Assembly (NCBI RefSeq): GCF_030332225.1
Contig: NZ_JAOWIF010000035.1
Location: 248,001 to 312,000, forward strand
DNA length: 64,000 nt
Reading direction: 5' to 3'
Source of the DNA: Citrobacter sp. Cu233
GTDB taxonomy: Bacteria; Pseudomonadota; Gammaproteobacteria; Enterobacterales; Enterobacteriaceae
Numbering within the stretch: the stretch's first letter is position 1; each line of letters opens with the position of its first letter. Below the pieces are notes generated by a model. That model had not been told where the DNA came from, did not search any database, and was given only the letters and a program-made list of their open reading frames with translations. Below, in pieces: positions 30,025-41,307 of this stretch. Made by a program: the position numbers and the translations under genes.

Positions 30025-30063
30025 CACGCTACCGCCCCAGGCTCAACAGCTACCTGTGTACTG
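30025..30063 (-). promoter_or_regulatory. JUMPstart element with RfaH-recruiting ops site upstream of waaQ
   Basis: On the minus strand, CAGTACACAGGTAGCTGTTG (30044-30063) is followed by AGCCTGGGGCGGTAGCGTG (30025-30043), a full match to the JUMPstart layout. The ops core GGCGGTAGCGTG is at 30025-30036. In E. coli this pauses RNA polymerase in the waaQ leader and recruits the antiterminator RfaH; the same leader is the source of the RirA RNA. The element is 36 bases before the waaQ start codon. Confidence 0.92.
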
Positions 30064-30203
30064 CAGAACACACCATCTTATTTTATCGTTTATATTATAC
30101 CACTATTCACTTGACAATTCGATATCTATGAAAATTTTCTATGTGAACGAGAGAATAAATGAATACTAACAATGCATGAGACTATCTATCATGTTATGAA
30201 TAT

Positions 30204-30238
30204 TGAGCCTATATTCTCAACTACGTCACATAGGCTCA
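30204..30238. terminator. Hairpin between waaL and the waaQ leader
   Basis: TGAGCCTAT (30204-30212) pairs with ATAGGCTCA (30230-30238) across a 17-base loop, just past the waaL stop. TTTT follows on the plus strand only; on the minus strand, the direction of waaL, the 3' side reads AATATTC, so termination of waaL here is plausible but not strong. Confidence 0.5.
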
Positions 30239-30254
30239 TTTTAATGTTAATTCG

Positions 30255-31505
30255 TTACTCTGCCGACTCATTTTTGTCATACAACATCAGGATAGCTATG
30301 CTGTATAACAAAAAGACATTTATAAACATTTTTTCAAATAAACAATATATAAGAATGTAGCCAACGAGAGAACACAGTAATGAAATGCTAAAAATATCCT
30401 TTTGGTTCCTGGCGCGGGCGTATATATCTTTAAAGGTAATAAAAAAAGCTGCAATAAATAAAAGCAGACCGATGCTCCCGACATTATAAAAAATTATCAT
30501 AAAAAATGGTTCATCTATATTATAACTCTTATTCCGTTCAGAATATACCCCACCATTTTTCGGCGCGTTATGGTCCTCTAAATACTGGTTGTATGTAGAA
30601 TTTCCATACCCAATGCCAAAGACGGCATTGTTGATATTTTTCATTACTAAAGGGAAACGGTCTGAGATGATTTCATCACGACTGGATGTGACGTTATTCA
30701 TTTGCAGAGTTTGATCGACTTTCATTTTTACCTGACCCACTGTGTTGTAGGCCCCGGTAAGCAAAGCAACCATTATAAATAGCAAGCCGCAGGTAGCAGC
30801 CATAAATCTCTTGATGGTTTTACTCACCAGAAATGAAATCAGGAAAATCTCTACAACAACTGCTAAGATTCCTGCCCGACTCCCGGTGTATGATAAAAAA
30901 ACAAATGCAAGCGCAGAAATGATATACAATACTGTTTTCAGAAAGTGATTCTTGAATAAGATCGCCCCTGTTAATACAAAAGGAAATAGCATAACAACAT
31001 AGAATGCGAAGCCATAGCGAAGCTGTAAATACAGTTCCTGTGGGTTATTTTTTATAATTCTTAAAATTGGTACCACTAAGACAATATAGGATAGAGTCAG
31101 TATCGCACCAATGACAAAAAACTGTCTCAGTGAGGTGATATGTTTACTGAATGCTCCGAAAAATAACATCATCACTAGCGGGTAACGCCAGTCTTTTATC
31201 AATATGATAAAGGCATCAAGAGATTTCTCTTTATAGGTAAAAAACACAATACAAAAAATACACCACAGCGTGAAGAGTAACAATATTTTTCTCTTCTGCA
31301 TAAGGTCGATGACAATATTCTTAATGTCTATTTTATTGGCTCTAATATAATAAATAGATAAACCTACAGCGAGCAAAGAGGTCATATTTAGCACCCCTTG
31401 ATTATCTATCGTAAATAAACCAAAAATCATTAAGATCAATACAACTTTGCTTAAAATCAAGATATTACCATTTTGACTGTATCTTACTTGATTCATAGAA
31501 TTCAA
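30255..31505 (-). CDS. waaL: O-antigen ligase
   Basis: A polytopic inner-membrane enzyme that transfers O-antigen from undecaprenyl pyrophosphate to the completed core-lipid A on the periplasmic side. The 416 residues contain about 11-12 hydrophobic segments. The Wzy_C/O-antigen ligase domain shows TGSRAGILAVVVEIFL and the large periplasmic loop between about residues 270 and 345 (NAVFGIGYGNSTYNQYLEDH). The protein is highly divergent between core types, so the call rests on topology, family motifs and location. Unlike E. coli it is not next to waaC; it lies upstream of waaQ on the same strand. Very AT-rich. Confidence 0.85.
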   Translation of the reverse strand: MNSMNQVRYSQNGNILILSKVVLILMIFGLFTIDNQGVLNMTSLLAVGLSIYYIRANKIDIKNIVIDLMQKRKILLLFTLWCIFCIVFFTYKEKSLDAFIILIKDWRYPLVMMLFFGAFSKHITSLRQFFVIGAILTLSYIVLVVPILRIIKNNPQELYLQLRYGFAFYVVMLFPFVLTGAILFKNHFLKTVLYIISALAFVFLSYTGSRAGILAVVVEIFLISFLVSKTIKRFMAATCGLLFIMVALLTGAYNTVGQVKMKVDQTLQMNNVTSSRDEIISDRFPLVMKNINNAVFGIGYGNSTYNQYLEDHNAPKNGGVYSERNKSYNIDEPFFMIIFYNVGSIGLLLFIAAFFITFKDIYARARNQKDIFSISLLCSLVGYILIYCLFEKMFINVFLLYSIAILMLYDKNESAE

Positions 31506-31807
31506 ATCTCACTTCTTCAAATAGCCTTGTTAATCAACAACAAACACTTGCTCACATGATTTATGGGGCATATCTTATTATATAACATCGTAAAAATCCC
31601 CCATTAATTTTAGTCTCTTCCTCTCACTGTGTTTCTTCGTTCTACCCACAAAAAAAACACAACATAACATCATGATTAATAAATAAAATTTAGCCACCAA
31701 GTATCTCTTTCCTTCCTTTACAGTTTGTTCTATTCTATGCCCACAGGAGAGCCATTTTGTCTTACATAAACACGCGTGCACTCTGAAAGAATCAAAAGGA
31801 AAAAGAT
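31506..31807. other. AT-rich divergent gap between waaL and the GT8 gene
   Basis: This 302-base gap separates two divergent genes. Both strands are strongly AT-rich, so several -10-like matches occur and none can be singled out. I found no ops core and no stable hairpin. I see no small ORF with a convincing ribosome binding site. Confidence 0.5.
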
Positions 31808-32797
31808 GTGAAAGCAAATATAATAAAATATATTAAGAATGCACATATTAATAATGACGACAACAACATTACATGTGTCAATATTACCTATGGCGCTGAC
31901 AAACCGTTTCTTTATGGTACGGGCGTTTCAATTACATCGGTACTTTTAAACAACCGGGATCTGAACTTCCACTTCCATATTTTCACTAATTATCTTGACG
32001 AACATCAACTTCATCTTTTTTCAGTCCTGGCAAGTCAATACAATACCCATATTACATTTTATGTGCTGGATGATAATGAATTAAAAAATCTACCTACAGC
32101 ATCTAAGGCATGGAATTATTCAATCTATTTCAGACTTATTGCAATCGATTATTTTGCCGATAAACTCAGCAGCATTATATATCTTGACTCTGATATTATA
32201 TGTAAAGGAAGCCTGACCTCGTTACTCACGGAAGAATTTAATGGCAATGTATTAATGGCTGTCCATGATAGCTTTGTCGATACGTCTGCTGTTGCCGGTA
32301 TCAATCCAGGCCGGTACTTCAACTCAGGCTTCATGTATTTTAATCTTCCAGAATTAAAAGATACTAATCTGACTCTGCAGGTCATTTCAAAGGTCAATGA
32401 AAACCGTTTCTCACATCCCGATCAGGATGCGTTGAACGTTCTCTTCAATGATCGCGTAAAAATTCTGGACCATAAATTCAATTCATTCTTTAACATCGAT
32501 ACGTTAGCCAAGAAAGGTGGTGATGCCTTTAAAATCACATCACAAACGGTATTCATTCACTATGTCGGCGTCACGAAACCCTGGCATGACTGGGCGCAAT
32601 ATTACGCTGAGGTCGAATACTTCAAAATAGCCAGAGAGAATTCGCCGTGGAAAGATATTCCTTTATTGGCACCCACTACGTATAAACAGCTATCACGGAA
32701 AAGCACACATTTAAAACACAATGGCCAACTCCTCGGTGCTTTTATTTTCTATGTTAAGTATTTAATTAACAAATACCAAACACAGAAAAAACGCTAA
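31808..32797 (+). CDS. LPS core glycosyltransferase, family 8 (WaaI/WaaO/WaaT-like)
   Basis: A 329-residue retaining GT8 enzyme of the LPS core group. VNITYGADKPFLYGTGVSITS at the N-terminus, the metal-binding DSD at residues 127-129 (IIYLDSDIICKGSL), YFNSGFMYFNL and the C-terminal HYVGVTKPWHDW match the UDP-glucose/galactose alpha-transferases WaaO, WaaI, WaaJ, WaaR and WaaT. Which of these activities applies cannot be decided by eye. The start is GTG at 31808, with AAGGA about 8 bases upstream. It lies on the waaA side of the cluster, opposite in direction to waaL, an unusual position. Confidence 0.82.
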   Translation: MKANIIKYIKNAHINNDDNNITCVNITYGADKPFLYGTGVSITSVLLNNRDLNFHFHIFTNYLDEHQLHLFSVLASQYNTHITFYVLDDNELKNLPTASKAWNYSIYFRLIAIDYFADKLSSIIYLDSDIICKGSLTSLLTEEFNGNVLMAVHDSFVDTSAVAGINPGRYFNSGFMYFNLPELKDTNLTLQVISKVNENRFSHPDQDALNVLFNDRVKILDHKFNSFFNIDTLAKKGGDAFKITSQTVFIHYVGVTKPWHDWAQYYAEVEYFKIARENSPWKDIPLLAPTTYKQLSRKSTHLKHNGQLLGAFIFYVKYLINKYQTQKKR

Positions 32798-32821
32798 TAC
32801 TTTGATATTATTGTCTTTTCA

Positions 32822-32890
32822 GGAATGGTTATGTCTCTGGCATATTCCATAAAAAGATCGATTTTTATGACCATAACCATTCCGTTTTTT
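32822..32890 (+). terminator. Terminator after the GT8 gene
   Basis: GGAATGGTTATG (32822-32833) pairs perfectly with CATAACCATTCC (32872-32883), followed by GTTTTTT. A second stem, ATAAAAA/TTTTTAT, is nested inside the loop. It separates the GT8 gene from waaA. Confidence 0.8.
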
Positions 32891-33043
32891 GCCTTCCACA
32901 GCAGAGATTACAAAGCGGGACAACACAACTCAGCCCCCCTTTCTCGTGATCCGTACAGTTTCCTCAAAAAATCAGCAAAAATGATGGTAAAGCCATAGTT
33001 AAATACATAGAATCCCCAGCACATCCATAAGCCAGCTACTATT

Positions 33044-34809
<1,766 letters not shown>

Positions 34810-34817
34810 TGCATTTA

Positions 34818-34850
34818 GCCGGGTAAGCCGACAAGGTTTATCCGGCCTGC
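34818..34850. repeat. REP-like palindrome between coaD and mutM
   Basis: GCCGGGTAAG (34818-34827) faces TTTATCCGGC (34837-34846), followed by CTGC. This is the conserved tail of REP sequences, with two mismatches in the stem. It separates two convergent genes. Confidence 0.7.
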
Positions 34851-34858
34851 AATGAATG

Positions 34859-35668
34859 TTATTTCTGACAGCGACGGCAGTAGAACGTCGTTCGCTGAGC
34901 GTGCTTAGTCGCAACTATTGGCGCTCCGCATACGCGGCAAGGCTCACCTTCACGTCCATAAACCTGTAATTCCTGAGCAAAATAGCCTGGCTTACCGTCA
35001 CTTTGCAGAAAATCTTTCAGCGTCGTACCACCCTGCTCGATAGAGCGCAGCAATACAGCCTTAATAACGCGTACCAGCAGCTCACACTCATCTTTCGACA
35101 GCGATGATGCCAGGCGGTCAGGGTGGATGCCAGCCGCAAAGAGGGACTCACTGGCGTAGATATTGCCCACCCCCACCACCAGCTTGTTGTCCATCAGCCA
35201 GGGTTTTATCGCCGTTTTCTTCTTTGCGCATTTCAGCTGGAGATAAGCGGCGTTGAAATCGTCGCTCAGCGGCTCTGGGCCAAGATGAGCGAGAACATTA
35301 TGTCCATCCAGCTCTTTCGTCCACAGCCAGGCGCCAAAACGTCGGGGATCGGTATACCGCAGGACTTTGCCATTACTCATCACTAAGTCGACGTGATCAT
35401 GCTTTTCTGCGGGAAGTTCTTCAGGAAGAATACGCAGACTACCCGACATCCCCAGATGAATGATAATCCAGCCATCCGCCAGTTCCAGCAGCAGGTATTT
35501 CGCGCGGCGCTGTACGCTCAATACAGGTTTATCGCTCAGGCGATAGATTTCCTCAGATACCGGCCAGCGCAAACGACCATTACGCACAGTGGCGTGTAGA
35601 ATCTTCGCCCCTACCAGATGCGGCTCAATACCACGGCGGCTGGTTTCAACTTCAGGTAATTCAGGCAT
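34859..35668 (-). CDS. mutM: Formamidopyrimidine-DNA glycosylase
   Basis: A base-excision repair enzyme that removes 8-oxoguanine and cuts the abasic strand. The 269 residues equal the E. coli length. The catalytic Pro2 and Glu3 are in MPELPEVET, which fixes the start at 35668. The C-terminal zinc finger is CRVC followed after 16 residues by CRRC. It is downstream of rpmB-rpmG, with a terminator between. Confidence 0.97.
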   Translation of the reverse strand: MPELPEVETSRRGIEPHLVGAKILHATVRNGRLRWPVSEEIYRLSDKPVLSVQRRAKYLLLELADGWIIIHLGMSGSLRILPEELPAEKHDHVDLVMSNGKVLRYTDPRRFGAWLWTKELDGHNVLAHLGPEPLSDDFNAAYLQLKCAKKKTAIKPWLMDNKLVVGVGNIYASESLFAAGIHPDRLASSLSKDECELLVRVIKAVLLRSIEQGGTTLKDFLQSDGKPGYFAQELQVYGREGEPCRVCGAPIVATKHAQRTTFYCRRCQK

Positions 35669-35720
35669 AGCATCTCCGGCGCTGTAACAGGTCTCATTAA
35701 TATGGGGACGGCCAGAAAAC

Positions 35721-35748
35721 AAAAAACCCCGCCGAGGCAGGGTTTTTC
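35721..35748 (-). terminator. Intrinsic terminator after rpmG
   Basis: On the minus strand ACCCTGC pairs with GCGGGGT around a CTCG loop, with one G-T pair, followed by six T residues. It lies between rpmG and mutM and probably limits read-through into mutM. A T-rich flank on the plus strand also allows termination in the other direction. Confidence 0.85.
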
Positions 35749-35765
35749 TTTACATCAAAGCGAAA

Positions 35766-35936
<171 letters not shown>

Positions 35937-35953
35937 TTATTTCCTCTTAGTAC

Positions 35954-36211
<258 letters not shown>

Positions 36212-36465
36212 TTAGCTCGAGCTTCGTATGGGGTATTGGCGCCTCGTCAGGCTTCTCAGCCCGGTTATCGCAGTTCAATACACTTAATCGTTCATACTGC
36301 AACGTCGTTGGATGCCGAATGAATGATTTTATGTATTTGCGAACTCTCGATTGCCAGGCCCAAATGCCAAACCCGAGATTCTCAAAGGTGGCGTAGTATA
36401 CGCTGAGTCAGCGATGTGCTCAAGTCCCGAACAGACAAAGATCCCGATGGATCGCGTAAAGTGCG

Positions 36466-37131
36466 TTAAATCCAACCGCGTTCCGCTAAAGAAACGTACT
36501 CTCCGCGTCCAATTATCAGATGATCAAGCACCCGGATATCCATGAACTGACAGCATTTCACAACACGCTCGGTGATGAGTTTATCTGCTTTGCTCGGCTC
36601 TGCACACCCCGAGGGGTGATTATGCGCAAGGATCACCGCCGACGCATTCATTTTTATCGCTTCACGAACAATTTCTCGCGGATGCACTTCTACATGGCTA
36701 AGCGTCCCGGAAAAAAGTTTGCTGTGTTTTATCACTCGATGTTGCGAATCCATGAAGATCACCAAAAAGATCTCGCGCTCTTCTTGCGATAGCTGACTTT
36801 GCAGAAACTCGCGTGCCATTTCTGGGCTAAGTATCGACCTTTCTTCTATCACCCGCACGTCGTAGTAGCGTCTTGCCAACTCAGCAATGCCCTTAAGCTG
36901 AGCGTACTTCGCAAGGCCAATGCCTTGAACCAGGCTAAAATCCATGTAGTCAGCCGACAACAAGCCGTAAAGCGAATCAAATTGCTGTAGCATTTCTTTC
37001 GCCAGCGTCAGGACATCTTTTCCCCTGATTCCAGTGCGTAAAAACAGCGCCAGTAACTCGACATCCGTCAGTGAATTGACCCCAAACTCCATCATCTTTT
37101 CCCGGGGCATCAAACATCCTGTATTTTTCAT
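36466..37131 (-). CDS. radC: RadC/YicR JAB-domain protein
   Basis: A 221-residue protein equivalent to E. coli RadC (222). An N-terminal helix-hairpin-helix-like part ([18 protein letters not shown]) precedes a JAMM/MPN+ metalloprotease-type domain with the complete zinc motif His170-x-His172-x7-Ser180-x2-Asp183 ([15 protein letters not shown]). Despite the name, a direct role in DNA repair is not supported in E. coli; its substrate is unknown. The ATG at 37131 has GGAGGGG 4 bases upstream. It is divergent from coaBC. Confidence 0.93.
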   Translation of the reverse strand: MKNTGCLMPREKMMEFGVNSLTDVELLALFLRTGIRGKDVLTLAKEMLQQFDSLYGLLSADYMDFSLVQGIGLAKYAQLKGIAELARRYYDVRVIEERSILSPEMAREFLQSQLSQEEREIFLVIFMDSQHRVIKHSKLFSGTLSHVEVHPREIVREAIKMNASAVILAHNHPSGCAEPSKADKLITERVVKCCQFMDIRVLDHLIIGRGEYVSLAERGWI

Positions 37132-37302
37132 GCATCCCCTCCTTTTTGCATCCGCATGGTGGCATAACACCAGCGGTGGATCGACGCTCTGTTATCCATT
37201 CCTCGTGGCGCTTCGCAAAGTGGATCACGGTCAAAAGCACGATAAATGATGGAGTGTGATAAAATATCCGCCTTCTGGTGTAACCCAACAGGAAAGATCA
37301 TG

Positions 37303-38523
37303 ATGAGCCTGGCCGGTAAAAAAATTGTACTTGGCGTCAGTGGCGGCATTGCTGCGTACAAAACCCCTGAGTTGGTGCGTCGTTTACGGGAACGTGGCGC
37401 AGACGTCCGCGTAGCAATGACTGAGGCGGCAAAAGCCTTTATTACTCCCCTGAGCTTACAGGCAGTTTCGGGCTACCCGGTATCCGACAGCCTGCTTGAC
37501 CCCGCGGCTGAAGCCGCAATGGGTCATATTGAACTGGGTAAGTGGGCCGATTTAGTTATTCTGGCCCCCGCCACGGCAGATCTGATTGCTCGCGTCGCAG
37601 CAGGAATGGCCAACGATCTGGTTTCAACAATCTGTCTGGCAACCCCTGCTCCTGTTGCAGTGCTGCCGGCCATGAACCAGCAAATGTACCGCGCCGCCGC
37701 AACTCAATATAATCTTGGCGTCCTCGCCTCCCGCGGTTTGCTCATTTGGGGACCCGACAGTGGTAGTCAGGCATGTGGCGACATCGGTCCTGGCCGTATG
37801 CTGGATCCCTTAACAATTGTGGATATGACGGCAGAACATTTTTCTTCTGTAAACGATCTGCAACATCTTAATATCATGATAACCGCGGGCCCTACGCGCG
37901 AACCGCTTGATCCTGTGCGTTATATTTCCAACCATAGCTCCGGGAAGATGGGATTCGCTATCGCCGCCGCCGCAGCCAAACGCGGGGCGAATGTCACTCT
38001 GGTATCGGGCCCCGTTTCGCTGCCCACACCTGCTTTTGTACAGCGCGTAGATGTCATGACGGCATTAGAAATGGAAGCAGCCGTGCAATCTTCAGTGCAG
38101 CAGCAGCATATTTTTATTGGCTGCGCCGCAGTTGCTGATTATCGCGCAGAGACCGTCGCCCACGAAAAAATCAAAAAGCAGGCGACGCAGGGCGATGAAT
38201 TAACAGTAAAAATGATCAAGAACCCGGATATTATTGCCGGCGTTGCCGCACTGGATGTTAACCGTCCTTTTGTCGTTGGGTTTGCCGCCGAAACAAATAA
38301 TGTGGAAGAATATGCCCGGCAAAAACGCCTACGCAAAAACCTTGATGTGATCTGTGCGAACGATGTTTCGCTTTCTACTCAAGGATTTAACAGCGACAGC
38401 AACGCATTACACCTTTTTTGGCAGGATGGAGATAAAGTCTTACCGCTTGAGCGCAAAGAACTCCTGGGCCAATTATTACTCGACGAGATCGTGACCCGTT
38501 ATGATGAAAAAAATCGACGTTAA
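37303..38523 (+). CDS. coaBC: Bifunctional phosphopantothenoylcysteine decarboxylase/phosphopantothenate-cysteine ligase
   Basis: Performs two successive steps of coenzyme A synthesis: CTP-dependent ligation of cysteine to phosphopantothenate (CoaB, C-terminal) and decarboxylation to phosphopantetheine (CoaC, N-terminal flavoprotein). The 406 residues equal the E. coli length. CoaC residues His75 (MGHIELGKW), Asn125 (PAMNQQMY) and Cys158 ([11 protein letters not shown]) are all present. The CoaB domain begins near residue 190 ([25 protein letters not shown]). The second of two adjacent ATGs is used, with AGGAAAG upstream. The 3' end overlaps dut by 20 bases. Confidence 0.97.
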   Translation: MSLAGKKIVLGVSGGIAAYKTPELVRRLRERGADVRVAMTEAAKAFITPLSLQAVSGYPVSDSLLDPAAEAAMGHIELGKWADLVILAPATADLIARVAAGMANDLVSTICLATPAPVAVLPAMNQQMYRAAATQYNLGVLASRGLLIWGPDSGSQACGDIGPGRMLDPLTIVDMTAEHFSSVNDLQHLNIMITAGPTREPLDPVRYISNHSSGKMGFAIAAAAAKRGANVTLVSGPVSLPTPAFVQRVDVMTALEMEAAVQSSVQQQHIFIGCAAVADYRAETVAHEKIKKQATQGDELTVKMIKNPDIIAGVAALDVNRPFVVGFAAETNNVEEYARQKRLRKNLDVICANDVSLSTQGFNSDSNALHLFWQDGDKVLPLERKELLGQLLLDEIVTRYDEKNRR

Positions 38524-38959
38524 AATTCTGGACCCGCGCGTCGGGAAGCAATTTCCGCTCCCGACGTACGCCACCTCTGGTTCTGCCGGACTTGACCTGC
38601 GTGCCTGTCTTGATGACGCCGTAGAATTAGCGCCTGGCGCAACAACGCTGGTGCCAACCGGGTTAGCCATCCATATCGCCGATCCCTCACTGGCCGCAGT
38701 GATGTTGCCGCGCTCTGGTCTGGGTCATAAGCACGGTATCGTACTGGGTAACCTGGTCGGTTTGATTGATTCCGACTACCAGGGTCAGCTGATGGTGTCT
38801 ATCTGGAACCGTGGCCAGGATAGCTTCACCATTGAGCCTGGCGAACGTATTGCGCAGATGGTCTTTGTACCGGTTGTGCAGGCTGAATTTAATCTGGTGG
38901 AAGAGTTTGAAGCCACCGATCGTGGCGAAGGCGGCTTCGGCCATTCCGGGCGCAAGTAA
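38504..38959 (+). CDS. dut: Deoxyuridine 5'-triphosphate nucleotidohydrolase
   Basis: Hydrolyses dUTP to dUMP, keeping uracil out of DNA and supplying the thymidylate precursor. The 151 residues equal the E. coli length. The trimeric dUTPase motifs are present: [33 protein letters not shown] with the catalytic Asp near residues 89-91, and the mobile C-terminal [10 protein letters not shown]. An ATG one codon earlier (38501) is equally possible. It begins inside the coaBC reading frame, in another frame, so its translation is probably coupled. Confidence 0.97.
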   Translation: MKKIDVKILDPRVGKQFPLPTYATSGSAGLDLRACLDDAVELAPGATTLVPTGLAIHIADPSLAAVMLPRSGLGHKHGIVLGNLVGLIDSDYQGQLMVSIWNRGQDSFTIEPGERIAQMVFVPVVQAEFNLVEEFEATDRGEGGFGHSGRK

Positions 38960-39000
38960 CCCGTAGAGAAGCATCCCTCAGCGTAATAACGCAATAACAT

Positions 39001-39022
39001 ACCGCAAACAGTCGTTTGCGGT
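39001..39022. other. Hairpin between dut and slmA
   Basis: ACCGCAAAC (39001-39009) pairs perfectly with GTTTGCGGT (39014-39022) around a 4-base loop. No T-tract follows. It could be a processing or stabilising stem in a dut-slmA transcript. Confidence 0.45.
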
Positions 39023-39075
39023 CGCTGTGTGGATGCCTGCCTGGCAAGTGCTTATTTTCAGGGGTATTTTGTAAC

Positions 39076-39672
39076 ATGGTAGAAAAGCAAACTGCGAAAA
39101 GGAATCGTCGCGAAGAAATACTTCAGTCTCTGGCGCTGATGTTGGAATCCAGTGATGGAAGCCAGCGTATCACGACAGCAAAACTGGCAGCCTCTGTGGG
39201 CGTTTCCGAAGCGGCATTGTATCGCCATTTTCCCAGCAAGACCCGCATGTTCGATAGCTTGATTGAGTTTATCGAAGATAGTCTGATTACCCGTATCAAT
39301 CTGATCTTAAAAGATGAAAAGGACACCAACGCACGTCTGCGTCTGATCGTTCTGCTGATTTTAGGGTTCGGTGAACGTAACCCCGGTCTGACGCGCATTC
39401 TGACCGGGCATGCGCTCATGTTTGAACAGGATCGTCTGCAAGGCCGTATTAACCAGCTTTTTGAACGCATTGAGGCACAGTTGCGCCAGGTTTTGCGAGA
39501 AAAAAGAATGCGTGAAGGCGAAGGTTACACTGTAGATGAAACGCTGTTGGCCAGTCAGTTACTGGCTTTCTGTGAAGGTATGTTATCTCGTTTTGTGCGC
39601 AGCGAATTTAAATACCGTCCAACTGATGACTTTGACACCCGCTGGCCGTTAGTCGCGGCACAACTACAGTAA
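39076..39672 (+). CDS. slmA: Nucleoid occlusion factor SlmA
   Basis: A TetR-family DNA-binding protein that blocks FtsZ ring assembly over the nucleoid after binding chromosomal SBS sites. The 198 residues equal the E. coli length. The helix-turn-helix lies at about residues 30-50 ([22 protein letters not shown]). The ATG at 39076 begins the conserved [17 protein letters not shown] sequence; a longer frame from 39016 has no matching N-terminus. It follows dut, and paired REP elements separate it from pyrE. Confidence 0.96.
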   Translation: MVEKQTAKRNRREEILQSLALMLESSDGSQRITTAKLAASVGVSEAALYRHFPSKTRMFDSLIEFIEDSLITRINLILKDEKDTNARLRLIVLLILGFGERNPGLTRILTGHALMFEQDRLQGRINQLFERIEAQLRQVLREKRMREGEGYTVDETLLASQLLAFCEGMLSRFVRSEFKYRPTDDFDTRWPLVAAQLQ

Positions 39673-39678
39673 TACAGC

Positions 39679-39750
39679 TGCCGGATGGCGATTTCGCCTT
39701 ATCCGACCTACATAACCAACCGTAGGCCGGATAAGCGTAGCGCCACCCGG
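39679..39750. repeat. Paired inverted REP sequences (BIME) between slmA and pyrE
   Basis: One REP in plus orientation (GCCGGATGGCGATTTCGCC, 39679-39709 including ATCCGAC) is followed after about 12 bases by one in the opposite orientation (GTAGGCCGGATAAGCGTAGC, 39722-39750). Head-to-head REP pairs form a BIME. They sit between convergent genes, a usual location. Confidence 0.88.
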
Positions 39751-39758
39751 TAATTGAA

Positions 39759-40400
39759 TTACACCCCGAACTCTTCGCGATATGCTCGCACGGCTGCCAG
39801 ATGTTCTGCCATTTCAGGCTTCTCTTCCAGATATGCAATCAGGTCTTTCAGGGTAATAATAGAAATCACCTTGCAACCATAGTCACGCTCGACTTCCTGG
39901 ATAGCTGAAATCTCGCCACGCCCACGTTCCTGACGATCGAGAGAAATCAATACACCAGCAAGCCGTGCGCCATTCGCCTGGATAATCTCCATTGACTCGC
40001 GAATCGCTGTCCCGGCGGTGATCACATCATCAACCAACATCACACGTCCTTGTAGCGCGCTCCCTACCAGGTTGCCGCCTTCGCCGTGGGTCTTCGCCTC
40101 TTTACGGTTAAAGCAGTACGGTAAATCTTTGTCGTGATGCTCCGCCAATGCAACCGCTGTTGTGGTAGCGATAGGAATACCTTTGTACGCAGGGCCAAAC
40201 AGCAGATCAAAATCAATACCGGAATCCACCAGCGCCTCGGCATAAAAACGGCCTAACAGTGCCAGATCGCGCCCGGTATTAAACAGCCCGGCGTTGAAGA
40301 AATAGGGGCTTTTGCGCCCGGATTTCAGCGTAAATTCGCCAAACTTTAGTACCTGCTTGCTAAGCGCAAACTCAATAAACTGGCGCTGATACGGTTTCAT
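39759..40400 (-). CDS. pyrE: Orotate phosphoribosyltransferase
   Basis: Converts orotate and PRPP to orotidine 5'-phosphate in pyrimidine synthesis. The 213 residues equal the E. coli length. The PRPP-binding loop [10 protein letters not shown] spans residues 123-132. The ATG at 40400 matches the conserved [16 protein letters not shown] start. It lies 65 bases downstream of rph, with a UTP-sensitive attenuator between them. Confidence 0.97.
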   Translation of the reverse strand: MKPYQRQFIEFALSKQVLKFGEFTLKSGRKSPYFFNAGLFNTGRDLALLGRFYAEALVDSGIDFDLLFGPAYKGIPIATTTAVALAEHHDKDLPYCFNRKEAKTHGEGGNLVGSALQGRVMLVDDVITAGTAIRESMEIIQANGARLAGVLISLDRQERGRGEISAIQEVERDYGCKVISIITLKDLIAYLEEKPEMAEHLAAVRAYREEFGV

Positions 40401-40432
40401 GGATTCGCTCCTCATCTCACTTTATTACAGAC

Positions 40433-40461
40433 AAAAAAAAGGCGACTCATCAGTCGCCTTT
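40433..40461 (-). terminator. pyrE attenuator (intrinsic terminator)
   Basis: On the minus strand AAAGGCGACT (40452-40461) pairs with AGTCGCCTTT (40438-40447) around a GATG loop, followed by a T-run to 40433. It begins 5 bases after the rph stop. In E. coli, ribosomes translating the end of rph keep this terminator from forming when UTP is low; the layout here is the same. Confidence 0.93.
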
Positions 40462-40465
40462 AAAA

Positions 40466-41182
40466 TCAATTTTCTAACGCCGCCTTCTGCGTCGCTACAA
40501 TGGATTCGATTCCCCCTCGGGCCAATGCCAGTAGGGTGAGTAGCTCTTCGTGGCTGAACGGCTCACCTTCTGCCGTACCTTGCACCTCAATAATGCGACC
40601 GTCCTCGGTCATCACCACGTTCATGTCGGTTTCTGCGGCAGAATCTTCAACGTATTCCAGGTCGCAGAGCGCTTCGCCATTTACAATACCTACGGAGACC
40701 GCCGCAACCATCCCTTTCATTGGGTTGGTTTTCAGCTTACCGCTTGCTACCAGTTTGTTCAGCGCGTCAGCCAAAGCGACACAGGCACCGGTAATGGATG
40801 CGGTACGCGTACCACCATCAGCCTGGATAACATCGCAGTCCAGCGTAATGGTGAACTCGCCAAGGGTTTTCAGGTCAACTGCGGCACGCAGCGCACGCGC
40901 AATAAGACGCTGAATCTCCATGGTACGACCACCCTGCTTACCTTTTGCCGCTTCACGTGCGTTACGGGTATGCGTGGCACGAGGCAACATGCCATATTCT
41001 GCGGTGATCCATCCCTGGCCCTGGCCTTTCAGGAAACGCGGAACACCTTCATCAATAGACGCGGTGCACAACACTTTGGTATCACCAAATTCGACCAGCA
41101 CGGAGCCTTCAGCGTGTTTTGTATAATTACGGGTCAGGGTGACGGGACGCACCTGATTGGCACTACGACCTGCTGGACGCAT
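40466..41182 (-). CDS. rph: Ribonuclease PH (full-length)
   Basis: A phosphorolytic 3'-5' exoribonuclease that trims tRNA 3' ends; its translation also controls pyrE attenuation. The 238-residue frame is intact to AALEN, unlike the well-known frameshifted rph of E. coli K-12 strains. The RNase PH phosphate-binding and active-site region ([38 protein letters not shown]) is conserved. The ATG at 41182 starts [13 protein letters not shown]; the longer upstream frame runs through the divergent yicC promoter. Confidence 0.97.
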   Translation of the reverse strand: MRPAGRSANQVRPVTLTRNYTKHAEGSVLVEFGDTKVLCTASIDEGVPRFLKGQGQGWITAEYGMLPRATHTRNAREAAKGKQGGRTMEIQRLIARALRAAVDLKTLGEFTITLDCDVIQADGGTRTASITGACVALADALNKLVASGKLKTNPMKGMVAAVSVGIVNGEALCDLEYVEDSAAETDMNVVMTEDGRIIEVQGTAEGEPFSHEELLTLLALARGGIESIVATQKAALEN

Positions 41183-41307
41183 GATAAAATCTCCGGCTTG
41201 AAACGAATGTGGCTGCGCATTATACGGACTTCCGACGGTTATTCCTATCCTGACAAGACGTGGATGGCTATAATCCTCCCATCTCATCTTCAAAAACAGG
41301 AACGTCT

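Noticed and set aside
40466-41182. Checked rph for the K-12 type frameshift
   Set aside because: The frame is intact to the normal C-terminus.
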